A stretch of DNA of 58,032 bases from an uncultured Prevotella sp. GTDB taxonomy: Bacteria > Bacteroidota > Bacteroidia > Bacteroidales > Bacteroidaceae. The first letter of the stretch is position 1, and each line of letters opens with the position of its first letter. Shown here in pieces: positions 1-8,455 of the stretch. The notes under the pieces are model-generated. The model made no database searches, had not been told where the DNA came from, and saw only the letters and a program-made list of their open reading frames with translations. The translations under genes were made by a program, and so were the position numbers. The stretch lies in contig CAMVOS010000014.1 of the NCBI GenBank assembly GCA_947169185.1, forward strand, positions 1-58,032. Direction: 5' to 3'.

Positions 1-1
1 G

Positions 2-1324
2 CCAGGTTTCAAGCCCGACTCCAAGTTGCGCATGTTCGCACAACTGAGAGACCAGATGGAGATTGTCATCGTTGTCAGCGCTGAAGATATAGAGAAGAAT
101 AAGGTTCGTGCCGACTTGGGCATCACCTATGACGAGGACGTGTTGCGACTGAGAGAGGAATTCCAGAGTCGCGACTTCATGGTTGGCTCAGTGGTCATCA
201 CTCACTATAATGGTCAGCAGGCTGCCGACCAGTTCCGCCACCGTCTGGAGCGTCTGGGCATCAAGTCTTATGTGCATTATCTCATCGACGGCTACCCTCA
301 CAACGTAGAGCTGATAGCCTCTGACGAGGGCTTTGGCAAGAACGACTATGTGGAAACCTCGCGCGAGCTGGTCATCGTGACCGCTCCTGGTCCTGGCTCT
401 GGCAAGATGGCAGTATGTCTGTCACAATTATATAATGAGAACAAGCGTGGCATCCGTGCCGGTTATGCCAAGTTTGAGACCTTCCCCGTCTGGAACCTGC
501 CACTGAAACACCCCGTCAACATTGCATACGAGGCTGCCACAGCCGACCTGAACGATGTCAACATGATTGACCCGTTCCATTTGGAGGCCTACGACAAGAT
601 TGCCATCAACTACAATCGCGATATCGAGATATTCCCTGTGCTGACAGCACTCTTCGAGGGTATCTATGGCGAGAATCCCTATAAGTCGCCCACAGATATG
701 GGTGTCAACATGGTGGGCTTCTGCATCTCTGACGATGAAGTATGCTGCCAGGCCAGTCGCGACGAGATTATCCGTCGCTACTACGATGCCACCAACAAGA
801 TGGCAGAGGGCAAAGACAACGATAAGGAGATCAACAAGATTCTGATGCTCTTCAATCAGGCCAAGATTACCACCGCCTATCGTCGAGTCACCGTTGCTGC
901 TCAGGCCAAACAGGAGCTTACGGGTCAGACCTCTGCTGCAATGGAACTGGAGGACGGCACCATCATTACTGCCAAGAGTTCTCCCCTACTCGGTTGTTCG
1001 GCAGCCTTGCTGCTCAACGCTACCAAGCATCTGGCAGGCATCGACCATGAGGCTAAGCTGATTCCACAGAGTCTGATAGAGCCTGTGCAGAAGACCAAGA
1101 TAGAATACCTGGGTGGCAAGAACCCGCGTCTGCATACCGACGAGGTGCTGGTTGCCCTCAGCGTGCTGTCGAAGGACGACGAACAGTGCCGTCAGGCATT
1201 GGCACAACTACCAAAACTGCGTGGTTGTCAGGTACACTCTACCGTCATGCTCAGCGAGGTAGACCGAAAGATCTTCAAGAAACTGGGATGCGGACTGACC
1301 TGCGACCCTGTGAAGAAAAAATAA
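2..1324 (+). CDS. DUF1846 family protein, 5' end missing
   Basis: The reading frame is open from base 2, so the gene enters from the left edge; the first in-frame methionine should not be taken as the real start. About 440 residues are visible and the family is usually near 500, so roughly 60 N-terminal residues are missing. Recognisable family stretches are the early VVSAEDIEKNKVRADLGITY segment, the glycine-rich VTAPGPGSGKMAVCLSQLY segment, and a C-terminal half with TAYRRVTVAAQAK and LLGCSAALLLNATKHLAG. The molecular function of DUF1846 proteins is not established; the PGPGSGK loop suggests nucleotide or phosphate binding, which is inference. No signal peptide or membrane segment is seen in the visible part. 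The S9 peptidase follows after 12 bases, so the two may be co-transcribed. Confidence 0.85.
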   Translation, partial: PGFKPDSKLRMFAQLRDQMEIVIVVSAEDIEKNKVRADLGITYDEDVLRLREEFQSRDFMVGSVVITHYNGQQAADQFRHRLERLGIKSYVHYLIDGYPHNVELIASDEGFGKNDYVETSRELVIVTAPGPGSGKMAVCLSQLYNENKRGIRAGYAKFETFPVWNLPLKHPVNIAYEAATADLNDVNMIDPFHLEAYDKIAINYNRDIEIFPVLTALFEGIYGENPYKSPTDMGVNMVGFCISDDEVCCQASRDEIIRRYYDATNKMAEGKDNDKEINKILMLFNQAKITTAYRRVTVAAQAKQELTGQTSAAMELEDGTIITAKSSPLLGCSAALLLNATKHLAGIDHEAKLIPQSLIEPVQKTKIEYLGGKNPRLHTDEVLVALSVLSKDDEQCRQALAQLPKLRGCQVHSTVMLSEVDRKIFKKLGCGLTCDPVKKK

Positions 1325-1336
1325 ACGATACACGAT

Positions 1337-3589
1337 ATGAGAACATTCGTTACCTTTGTTGCCGCCATGATGTTTACACTCGTCTGCGGCACAGCAAAAG
1401 CACAAGACAACGTGAACATTGGAAAGAGTAATATCAAGCTGAAGAGTCGCATGATGACACCCGAGGCCCTATGGGCTATGGGGCGTATCGGTGGTGTAGA
1501 AGCATCGCCAAACGGCCAGAAGGTGGTTTATCAGGTTGGCTATTATAGTGTCAAGGCCAATAAGAGCCGACAAGTCATCTGCATGATGAATGCCGATGGC
1601 AGCGAACAGCGCCAGCTGAGCACCAGTCAGAAGAGCGAGACCGACCCCACATGGCTCGACAATGAAACCATCGCTTTTATTTGTGGTGGCGAGATATGGA
1701 GTATGAAGGCAGATGGCAGTGAGCGCAAGCAGTTGTCGAAGACTGATGGCAAGGTGGAAGGTTTTAAGTTCTCACCTGACCGTACGAAGGTTATCATCGT
1801 CAAGAGCATCGACTTCAACGAAGTTATCAAGAAGAACCCTGACGATCTGCCAAAAGCAACGGGTCGTCGTGTCACCGACCTCATGTATCGCCACTGGGAC
1901 CACTATGTAGAATCGATCCAACACCCGTTCCTGGCTAGTGTTGAGACTGATGGTAATCATAATTCTCAATTCTCAATTCTCAATTCTCAATTAACCGACA
2001 TCCTCGCTGGCGAACCATACGAATGCCCCATGGAACCTTTCGGTGGCATCGAGCAATTGGCATGGAGTCCTGACTCCAAGACTATTGCCTATACTTGCCG
2101 TAAGAAGAAGGGTATCGACTATGCCACTTCTACCGATTCTGACATTTACCTTTATATAATAAGTACACGCGAGACCAGGAATCTATGCAAGCCCGAAGGC
2201 TATGTGGCGCCTAAGAGCGACGCTTCACATACGAAGGCTGATCAGGCTGTCAACAAGAATACTGTCAAAGAGAATCCTGGTTACGACCAGAATCCGCAGT
2301 TCTCGCCCGATGGACAGTATATCGCCTGGCAGTCGATGGCTCGCGATGGCTACGAGGCCGACCTCAACCGCCTGTGCATCTATCACATAGCTACTGGTAC
2401 CAAGCGTTACCTTAATTGGAAGAGCGACGTGGAAGCCTTCTGTTGGGCACCATTAAAAGAGGTAAGAGGTAAGAGGTTAGAGGTAAGAAGTACTGACCCA
2501 CAGTTCTATTTTCTGAGCGTTTGGCATGGTTGCAACAACATGTACGTGGCTAGTCAGAAAGGCGAAATCACGCAATTGACCGAGACATGGGACGACTGGA
2601 CCAGTTTGCAAATGGCTAATAACGGACAGCAGATTCTGGCTACCCGCCAAAGCCTCAGCCATCCCACCGATATCTATATGGTAACGCCTGCTAACGGCAA
2701 AAAAGCGAAGAAAGCTGCTGTGGGCAGCGGTTTTGCCGCTGCCGTTACCCAGCTGACCCACGAAAACGACCACATCCTTTCGCAGCTGACCTTTGGTAAG
2801 ATGCAACAATACTGGGTGCCTACCACCGACGGCAAGAAGGAATTGGTTTGGGTGATGCTGCCTGCCAACTATGAAGAAGGCAAGAAGTACCCCACCCTGC
2901 TGTTCTGCGAGGGTGGCCCACAAAGTCCTGTATCGCAGTTCTGGAGCTATCGTTGGAACTTCCAGATAATGGCTGCCAACGGCTATGTCGTCGTAGCACC
3001 TAACCGTCATGGCCTGCCTGGCTTTGGACAGGAATGGAAGGAACAGATTTCTGGCGACTGGACTGGTCAGTGTATGGACGACTACCTGTCAGCTATCGAC
3101 TTTGCTGCCGACTCTCTGCCCTTCGTTGACAGAAACCGCTTAGGTGCTGTCGGTGCAAGCTTTGGTGGTTTCAGCGTCTACTATCTTGCTGGTCATCACA
3201 ATAAGCGTTTCAAGGCGTTCATCTCGCACGATGGTGCCTTCAACCTGGAATCGATGTACACGGATACTGAGGAGGTATTCTTTTCGAACTGGGAGTACGA
3301 CGATGCCTATTGGAACAAAAATCGTACAGCCCGTGCCAACAAGACTTACGAGAATTCGCCCCATAAGTTTGTGGACAAATGGGATACACCTATTCTCTGC
3401 ATCCACGGTGAGAAGGACTATCGCATCGTCTACAATCAGGGCATGGGAGCCTTCAATGCTGCCCGCCTGCGTGGCGTTCCTGCCGAACTGCTCATCTTCC
3501 CTGATGAGAACCACTGGGTGCTGAAGCCACAGAACGGCATCCTTTGGCAGCGCACCTTCTTCGACTGGCTGGACCGCTGGCTGAAATAA
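1337..3589 (+). CDS. S9 family serine peptidase (prolyl oligopeptidase type), secreted
   Basis: A 750-residue exported peptidase. Residues 1-22 are a signal peptide ending in GTAKAQ, followed by a beta-propeller region with WD40-like repeats (SPNGQKVVY, SPDRTKVII, SPDSKTIAY, SPDGQYIAW) and a C-terminal alpha/beta hydrolase. The catalytic triad is visible: Ser608 in GASFGGF, Asp694 in HGEKDYR and His726 in DENHW. S9 enzymes of this type cleave dipeptides or acylated amino acids from peptides in the periplasm. Two segments look foreign: residues 208-219 are encoded by an AATTCTC array and residues 374-385 (KEVRGKRLEVRS) by a GAGGTAA array. Both keep the frame and lie in the propeller, away from the active site. 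The MFS transporter gene follows after about 37 bases. Confidence 0.93.
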   Translation: MRTFVTFVAAMMFTLVCGTAKAQDNVNIGKSNIKLKSRMMTPEALWAMGRIGGVEASPNGQKVVYQVGYYSVKANKSRQVICMMNADGSEQRQLSTSQKSETDPTWLDNETIAFICGGEIWSMKADGSERKQLSKTDGKVEGFKFSPDRTKVIIVKSIDFNEVIKKNPDDLPKATGRRVTDLMYRHWDHYVESIQHPFLASVETDGNHNSQFSILNSQLTDILAGEPYECPMEPFGGIEQLAWSPDSKTIAYTCRKKKGIDYATSTDSDIYLYIISTRETRNLCKPEGYVAPKSDASHTKADQAVNKNTVKENPGYDQNPQFSPDGQYIAWQSMARDGYEADLNRLCIYHIATGTKRYLNWKSDVEAFCWAPLKEVRGKRLEVRSTDPQFYFLSVWHGCNNMYVASQKGEITQLTETWDDWTSLQMANNGQQILATRQSLSHPTDIYMVTPANGKKAKKAAVGSGFAAAVTQLTHENDHILSQLTFGKMQQYWVPTTDGKKELVWVMLPANYEEGKKYPTLLFCEGGPQSPVSQFWSYRWNFQIMAANGYVVVAPNRHGLPGFGQEWKEQISGDWTGQCMDDYLSAIDFAADSLPFVDRNRLGAVGASFGGFSVYYLAGHHNKRFKAFISHDGAFNLESMYTDTEEVFFSNWEYDDAYWNKNRTARANKTYENSPHKFVDKWDTPILCIHGEKDYRIVYNQGMGAFNAARLRGVPAELLIFPDENHWVLKPQNGILWQRTFFDWLDRWLK
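1961..1993 (+). repeat. AATTCTC array inside the S9 peptidase gene
   Basis: Tandem AATTCTC units inside the coding frame encode SQFSILNSQL. A near-identical array lies between genes at 35861-35892. The inserted peptide falls in a propeller loop. Confidence 0.85.
2458..2490 (+). repeat. GAGGTAA array inside the S9 peptidase gene
   Basis: A 33-base array of AGAGGTA units encodes EVRGKRLEVRS in frame. It matches 56636-56668 (inside the methyltransferase fusion) at 28 of 33 bases and 48034-48066 (intergenic) almost as well. Confidence 0.9.
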
Positions 3590-3626
3590 TGGATAATTGA
3601 CAATGGATAATGGATAATTGATAATT
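3590..3626 (+). repeat. GGATAATTGA/TGGATAAT simple repeat
   Basis: The whole gap between the S9 peptidase stop and the MFS start is built from GGATAATTGACAATGGATAA-like units. It belongs to the same class of AT-rich arrays seen at 18142-18165 and 44625-44660, also in short intergenic gaps. Confidence 0.7.
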
Positions 3627-5249
3627 ATGACACAACAAATTCAAAAGACTTTACGTGACAGCGCTGGCATGCGTTGGACTGCCCTGCTGCTGCTGGCTAT
3701 GGCCATGTTCTGCAGCTACATCTTCATGGACATTCTCTCACCCATTAAGGACCTCATGCAGGAGACCCGCGGCTGGGACTCTACAGCTTTCGGTACTATG
3801 CAGGGTTCTGAGGTGTTCCTCAACGTATTCGTATTCTTCCTTATCTTCGCAGGTATCATCCTCGACAAGATGGGTGTGCGTTTCACCGCCATCCTCTCTG
3901 CAGCTGTCATGCTGGTGGGTGCCTGCATCAAGTGGTATGCCGTCAGCGAGTCGTTCATGGGTAGCTCGCTCGAGGTTTGGTTCACCCAGAACCTCAACTA
4001 CATCCCCATCTTTGATGAGCTGGGTGTGTCGCCCTTCTACGAGGGCATGCCTGCTTCGGCTAAGTTTGCTGCCTGCGGATTCATGATCTTCGGTTGCGGC
4101 TGTGAAATGGCAGGTATTACCGTCAGCCGTGGTATCGTGAAGTGGTTTAAGGGCCGTGAAATGGCGCTGGCTATGGGTTCTGAGATGGCACTGGCTCGTC
4201 TGGGTGTTGCCACCTGTATGATTTTCTCGCCCTTCTTTGCCAAGTTGGGTGGCGAGGTTAGCGTTAGCCGTTCAGTAGCTTTTGGTGTCGTGCTGATGTG
4301 TATCGCCCTGATGATGACCATCGTCTATTTCTTCATGGACAAGAAGCTCGATGCACAGACTGGCGAAGCCGAAGAGAAGGACGATCCATTCAAGATCAGC
4401 GATATTGGCAAGATTCTGAGTGACAGCGGTTTCTGGATTGTCGCTCTGCTGTGCGTGCTCTACTATTCGGCTATCTTCCCCTTCCAAAAGTATGCTGTCA
4501 ACATGCTGCAGTGCAACCTGTCACTGACAGAGCCTGCTGGCGATTCCTTCTGGGCAAGTCCTTCGGTAACCATCGTCCAGTACGTCATCATGCTGATAGT
4601 GGCTGCTGCAGGTTTCGCCTCGAACTTCCAGAAGAAGACCAATACGAAGTACACGCTACTGGGTATCAGCATTCTCGCCCTCATCACTTATTGCTATATG
4701 GGCTACATGCGCCAGACGGCAGAGAGCATCTTTGCTGTATTCCCACTGTTGGCCGTACTCATCACACCTATCTTAGGCAACTATCTTGACAACCACGGCA
4801 AAGCGGTATCCATGCTGGTATTGGGTTCGCTGCTGCTCATAGGCTGTCACCTGACATTCGCCTTCGTACTGCCTTTGTTCAAGGAGTCTGCTGTTGGCGG
4901 CATCATCATTGCCTATGCCACTATTCTGGTGCTGGGAGCATCGTTCTCGTTGGTTCCTGCATCACTGTGGCCATCAGTCCCCAAACTGGTCGATGCCAAG
5001 GTCATTGGTTCAGCCTATGCCCTCATCTTCTGGATTCAGAACATTGGTCTCTGGTTGTTCCCACTGCTCATTGGTAAAGTGCTCGACGCTACCAATCCTG
5101 AAGGTGCCAGTGCTACCGAGCTCGACTACACCGCTCCACTCGTTATGCTGGCCTGCTTGGGTGTTGCTGCCCTCCTGCTCGGTTTCGTGCTGAAAGCCAT
5201 TGACAAGAAGAAGGGCCTCGGACTTGAGGAGCCCAATATCAAGGAATAA
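3627..5249 (+). CDS. MFS transporter, substrate unknown
   Basis: A 540-residue integral membrane protein with about 12 hydrophobic helices. A cytoplasmic stretch in the middle (DKKLDAQTGEAEEKDDPFK) separates the two six-helix halves, as usual in the major facilitator superfamily. The typical loop after helix 2 is present in diverged form (GIILDKMGVR). The ATG at 3627 is chosen; an in-frame TTG three codons upstream lies within simple repeat. The length is at the upper end for the superfamily because of long loops around residues 110-140. The substrate cannot be read from the sequence. Its place directly behind a secreted S9 peptidase could mean uptake of peptide products, but this is only context. 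A large inverted repeat follows. Confidence 0.85.
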   Translation: MTQQIQKTLRDSAGMRWTALLLLAMAMFCSYIFMDILSPIKDLMQETRGWDSTAFGTMQGSEVFLNVFVFFLIFAGIILDKMGVRFTAILSAAVMLVGACIKWYAVSESFMGSSLEVWFTQNLNYIPIFDELGVSPFYEGMPASAKFAACGFMIFGCGCEMAGITVSRGIVKWFKGREMALAMGSEMALARLGVATCMIFSPFFAKLGGEVSVSRSVAFGVVLMCIALMMTIVYFFMDKKLDAQTGEAEEKDDPFKISDIGKILSDSGFWIVALLCVLYYSAIFPFQKYAVNMLQCNLSLTEPAGDSFWASPSVTIVQYVIMLIVAAAGFASNFQKKTNTKYTLLGISILALITYCYMGYMRQTAESIFAVFPLLAVLITPILGNYLDNHGKAVSMLVLGSLLLIGCHLTFAFVLPLFKESAVGGIIIAYATILVLGASFSLVPASLWPSVPKLVDAKVIGSAYALIFWIQNIGLWLFPLLIGKVLDATNPEGASATELDYTAPLVMLACLGVAALLLGFVLKAIDKKKGLGLEEPNIKE

Positions 5250-5269
5250 TGCCTTACCGCTCACAATAG

Positions 5270-5330
5270 ACGAGCCGTAATCTCGTCGCTAACGAGCCGT
5301 AATCTCATAGGCGACGAGATTACGGCTCGT
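5270..5330. repeat. 20-bp perfect inverted repeat with an internal third copy
   Basis: The left arm ACGAGCCGTAATCTCGTCGC (5270-5289) is the exact reverse complement of 5311-5330. The spacer contains a further direct copy of the first 15 bases (5292-5306). It sits between two same-strand genes and can form a strong hairpin, so it could end MFS transcription, but no U-tract follows directly. It looks like an intergenic repeat rather than a simple terminator. Confidence 0.85.
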
Positions 5331-5382
5331 TAATACACCAGAGAAAATCTTTTTTTACGCTGTATTGTACGCTAACTAAAAA

Positions 5383-5895
5383 ATGAGACAATATATGACA
5401 TCACAAAACATTCGGCGAGCTGCTGCAACGTTGCTCGTGATGCTTCTTACTACCACTACCATAACGGCGTGGGCTCAGAGCGACGAGAAAAAGATGTGCG
5501 TCGTCATCCACGAAACGGAACAAACAACGGCCTTCGCCCTCGAGGACCAACCCGTGGTGTCATTTACCGAAACCGACGTGAAGTTGGCGTGCAACGATAT
5601 TACCGTACTCTACGCCTTAGACCATTACCTCAAAATGACGATTGAGGAGAAAGACATCGCCACTAGTGTGAATTCAACGTTCAATGGCGAATCCTCAATG
5701 TTCAATATTACCGGCTCTACCATCATGGCTACAGGCTGTAAGAATCTCGCTGTCTATGCTGTCGATGGCAAAGCCCTCGCATCGACAAAAGCCGATGCCT
5801 ACGGCATTGCAACCCTCGACATCAGCCAATTGCGTGTTGGTGCCTATATCGTAGTTTTCGGAAACCAATCATTTAAAATCTATAAAGCGAAATGA
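5383..5895 (+). CDS. small secreted protein with sorting-domain-like C-terminus
   Basis: A 170-residue protein with an N-terminal signal peptide (hydrophobic core around residues 13-30, ending near AWAQ). The mature part is not recognised. The last 40 residues (VYAVDGKALAS, then LDISQLRVGAYIVV and FGNQSFKIYKAK) have the pattern of C-terminal sorting domains of secreted Bacteroidetes proteins: a 'V/L-Y-x-x-x-G-K' strand, a 'L-x-x-G-x-Y-I-V' strand and a basic end. The stop overlaps the start of the alkyl sulfatase (ATGA at 5892-5895), so translation is probably coupled and the two products may act together outside the cell. The function is unknown. Confidence 0.7.
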   Translation: MRQYMTSQNIRRAAATLLVMLLTTTTITAWAQSDEKKMCVVIHETEQTTAFALEDQPVVSFTETDVKLACNDITVLYALDHYLKMTIEEKDIATSVNSTFNGESSMFNITGSTIMATGCKNLAVYAVDGKALASTKADAYGIATLDISQLRVGAYIVVFGNQSFKIYKAK

Positions 5896-8012
5896 AAAAG
5901 TACATCGTTTGTGCCCTGCTGCTCGCTGCTATTACCCAGCAGGCCAGTGCCCAAGGTTATTACATCTATAAGAACGGTGTGAAACAGACCGTCCTTGCTA
6001 CCGACGTGGACAGTCTCGTGTTCTTCAAGGAGCAAGACATATCGCCTGTCAACCCTGACGATTCCGACGATCTTGTTGACCCTGTGGATCCCGCCAATCC
6101 TTCTGGATCAAAGAAAGCCACCGCCACCACTGCCAAGCGCAACAACGAGTGGTACGACCGCTTAGACTTTGAAGACTTTACTGAGCTGCAGAACGCCAAG
6201 CGCGGACTCATCGAGGCCACGCCCGACCTGAACATTACCAATGGCAATGGCGAGGTTTGGAACATGCAGTCCTATAAATTCCTGTTCGATGGGGGCGAAG
6301 CTCCCCCCACCGTCAACCCAAGCCTCTGGCAGAATGCCCTGTGCAACGTGCAGTGTGGTCTCTTTCAGGTTTGCGAGGGCATCTACCAGGTGCGCGGCTA
6401 CGATATGGCCAACATGTCGTTCATCAAGACCAAGAACGGCTGGATAATCTTCGACGTACTCATGTGCAAGGAGGTGGCCGAAGCTGCCCTCAGCCTATTC
6501 AAGCGCAACATCGATGCCAACCCACATATCGTCGCCGTGCTCATCAGCCACAGCCATGCCGACCACTATGGCGGTGTGGGGGCCATCGTCAACGATCAGA
6601 ACATGGCCGACGCCAGCCTACCCCTCGACCAGCAACTGAAATCCGGCAAGATTGCCGTCATCACCCCCGAGGGCTTTATGAAGCACGTCATTGCCGAGAA
6701 TGCCTACTGCAGTTCCAGCATGAAGCGCCGTGCCATATACCAGTATGGAGCCAACCTGCCCAAGGGCGTCACCGGCCGTATGGCCATGGGCATCGGTATG
6801 GGACAGAGCACCAATGCGCTCACCACCCTCATGCCACCCACCTTTGAAGTGAAGAACGACACCACTGTCAACATCGACGGCATCGACGTCACCTTCCAGC
6901 TTACACCAGACACCGAGGCACCCGCTGAGATGAACGCCTACTTCCCCGACTACCACGCCCTCTGGATGGCCGAGAACTGCACAGGAACGCTCCACAACCT
7001 CTATACCCTGCGTGGTGCACAGGTGCGCGATGCTGAGGGCTGGTGCAACTACATCCTCGACGCCGAACGCAAATTCGCCGACAAGGCCAATGTCGTCTTC
7101 CAGAGCCACAACTGGCCACACTGGGGCAGCGACGTCATCAAGGAATACCTACAGAACACCGCCGCCATCTATAAGTTCATACACGACCAGACCCTACACT
7201 ATATAAACCTCGGTCTGACACCCACTGAGATTGCCGACACATTACACCTGCCTGCCAAACTCGACAAGGTATGGTACACGCGCCAGTACTACGGCACGCT
7301 CTCCCACAACATCAAGGCCGTCTATCAGCGCTATATGGGATGGTACGATGCCAACCCTGTGAATCTGAACCTGCTCACGCCCGAGAAAACCGCTAAGAAG
7401 TGGGTAGAGTACCTCGGTGACACGAAGCGCGTACTTGCAAAGGCTCGCGAAGACTTTGCCAAGGGCGAATATCAATGGGTAGCTCAGGTCACCAAGGAAC
7501 TGGTCTATGCCGACCCAACGAATTTAGCAGCCCGACGCCTCTGTGCCGACGCGTTGGAGCAGTTAGGCTACCAGAGTGAGAGCGGCACCTGGCGCAACTG
7601 CTACCTCACCGGTGCCATGGAACTGCGTGCTAACACGCCTACTGAGAAGATTTACGGCAATGGCGAGGGCGTGGCCAACATACTGGGTGCCGGCAGCATC
7701 GACCTGATCTTAGAATATGCCGCCATTGCCACCGACTACCGCACCGTCGAAGACAACGATGTCACAGTCAACTTCATCATCGGCAAAGAGAAATGCGCCG
7801 TCGTACGACGCAGCGGTGTCGTCCTCACCTATGTCGACGAGACGCTTCCCAATGCCGACGCTACTGCCACTGGCACCAAGGCTGCCCTCGTCAACTATCT
7901 CAATGGCAAGTTCTCTGGCCTCAACATCAGCGGAAGCACCCAGGCTGTCACCTCCCTCTTCGAAGGCATACAAAAGCCCCTCTTTAACTTCAACATCATT
8001 GAACCGCAGTAA
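5892..8012 (+). CDS. secreted alkyl sulfatase (metallo-beta-lactamase fold)
   Basis: A 706-residue exported hydrolase. Residues 1-20 are a signal peptide (ending QQASAQ), followed by the short YIYKNGVKQTVLATDVDSLV segment common at the N-terminus of secreted Bacteroidetes proteins and a low-complexity acidic linker (residues 52-70). The metallo-beta-lactamase core carries the two-metal motif SHSHADHYGG, and the family blocks AENCTGTLHNLYTLRGA and SHNWPHWG identify linear alkyl-sulfatases of the SdsA1/Bds1 type. A helical dimerisation domain and an SCP2-like C-terminal domain complete the usual architecture. The expected reaction is hydrolysis of alkyl sulfate esters to alcohol and sulfate. 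The natural substrate in a gut or oral bacterium is unclear. The start overlaps the stop of the preceding gene. Confidence 0.9.
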   Translation: MKKYIVCALLLAAITQQASAQGYYIYKNGVKQTVLATDVDSLVFFKEQDISPVNPDDSDDLVDPVDPANPSGSKKATATTAKRNNEWYDRLDFEDFTELQNAKRGLIEATPDLNITNGNGEVWNMQSYKFLFDGGEAPPTVNPSLWQNALCNVQCGLFQVCEGIYQVRGYDMANMSFIKTKNGWIIFDVLMCKEVAEAALSLFKRNIDANPHIVAVLISHSHADHYGGVGAIVNDQNMADASLPLDQQLKSGKIAVITPEGFMKHVIAENAYCSSSMKRRAIYQYGANLPKGVTGRMAMGIGMGQSTNALTTLMPPTFEVKNDTTVNIDGIDVTFQLTPDTEAPAEMNAYFPDYHALWMAENCTGTLHNLYTLRGAQVRDAEGWCNYILDAERKFADKANVVFQSHNWPHWGSDVIKEYLQNTAAIYKFIHDQTLHYINLGLTPTEIADTLHLPAKLDKVWYTRQYYGTLSHNIKAVYQRYMGWYDANPVNLNLLTPEKTAKKWVEYLGDTKRVLAKAREDFAKGEYQWVAQVTKELVYADPTNLAARRLCADALEQLGYQSESGTWRNCYLTGAMELRANTPTEKIYGNGEGVANILGAGSIDLILEYAAIATDYRTVEDNDVTVNFIIGKEKCAVVRRSGVVLTYVDETLPNADATATGTKAALVNYLNGKFSGLNISGSTQAVTSLFEGIQKPLFNFNIIEPQ

Positions 8013-8070
8013 TTTCGCTCCACTCACAATAAACAAGCCGGTAAAGTATCATCGGAACGAGCGGAAGGTG

Positions 8071-8095
8071 CGTCATCTTCGGGTTGAAGATGACG
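8071..8095. terminator. hairpin after the alkyl sulfatase gene
   Basis: Perfect 10-bp arms CGTCATCTTC and GAAGATGACG flank a GGGTT loop. No U-tract follows. The flanking words (GTTGGAGCGACCC-TAAAGT) recur at 40573-40730, so this is a repeat family that may also work as a terminator. Confidence 0.5.
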
Positions 8096-8166
8096 TTGGA
8101 GCGACCCTAAAGTGATATGCGTTACAACTTGTTTCCTTTGATTTCAATAACCATGGATTATTCGGC

Positions 8167-8204
8167 AATAAGGCAGGGTTATTGGAAAATAAGGCAGGGT
8201 TATT
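8167..8204. repeat. two copies of AATAAGGCAGGGTTATT
   Basis: The 17-base word occurs at 8167-8183 and 8188-8204. Its exact reverse complement is at 20656-20672 and related forms are at 39606-39666; all are intergenic. Confidence 0.85.
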
Positions 8205-8455
8205 GAGAAGTATGATGCATCAGATGCATCAGATGTGAAGCGAAAGTGATGCAGATGTGATGCAACATATGAAGATATTTCAAAATTTTGATTTACAGAT
8301 ACTTACTAAGTATACATAATCTCTGCATCGGATGCATCACATTAAAAAGGAAAAATCAGGGGTCTAAGTTGAAAAATAAAAGTTAGCAGGAAAGAATTAG
8401 GAAACAATGTGAAACATGTGCAATGTGATGCAAAAGATAAGCGTTCTACTCCTCA

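Larger units (their letters stand above)
8013..8455. other. 443-base intergenic region filled with repeats, no gene
   Basis: This gap between two convergent genes holds no convincing ORF. It contains a perfect 10-bp hairpin (8071-8095), two copies of AATAAGGCAGGGTTATT (8167-8204), and a cluster of GATGCATCAGATG-type repeats (8214-8270 and 8322-8343). Confidence 0.8.
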
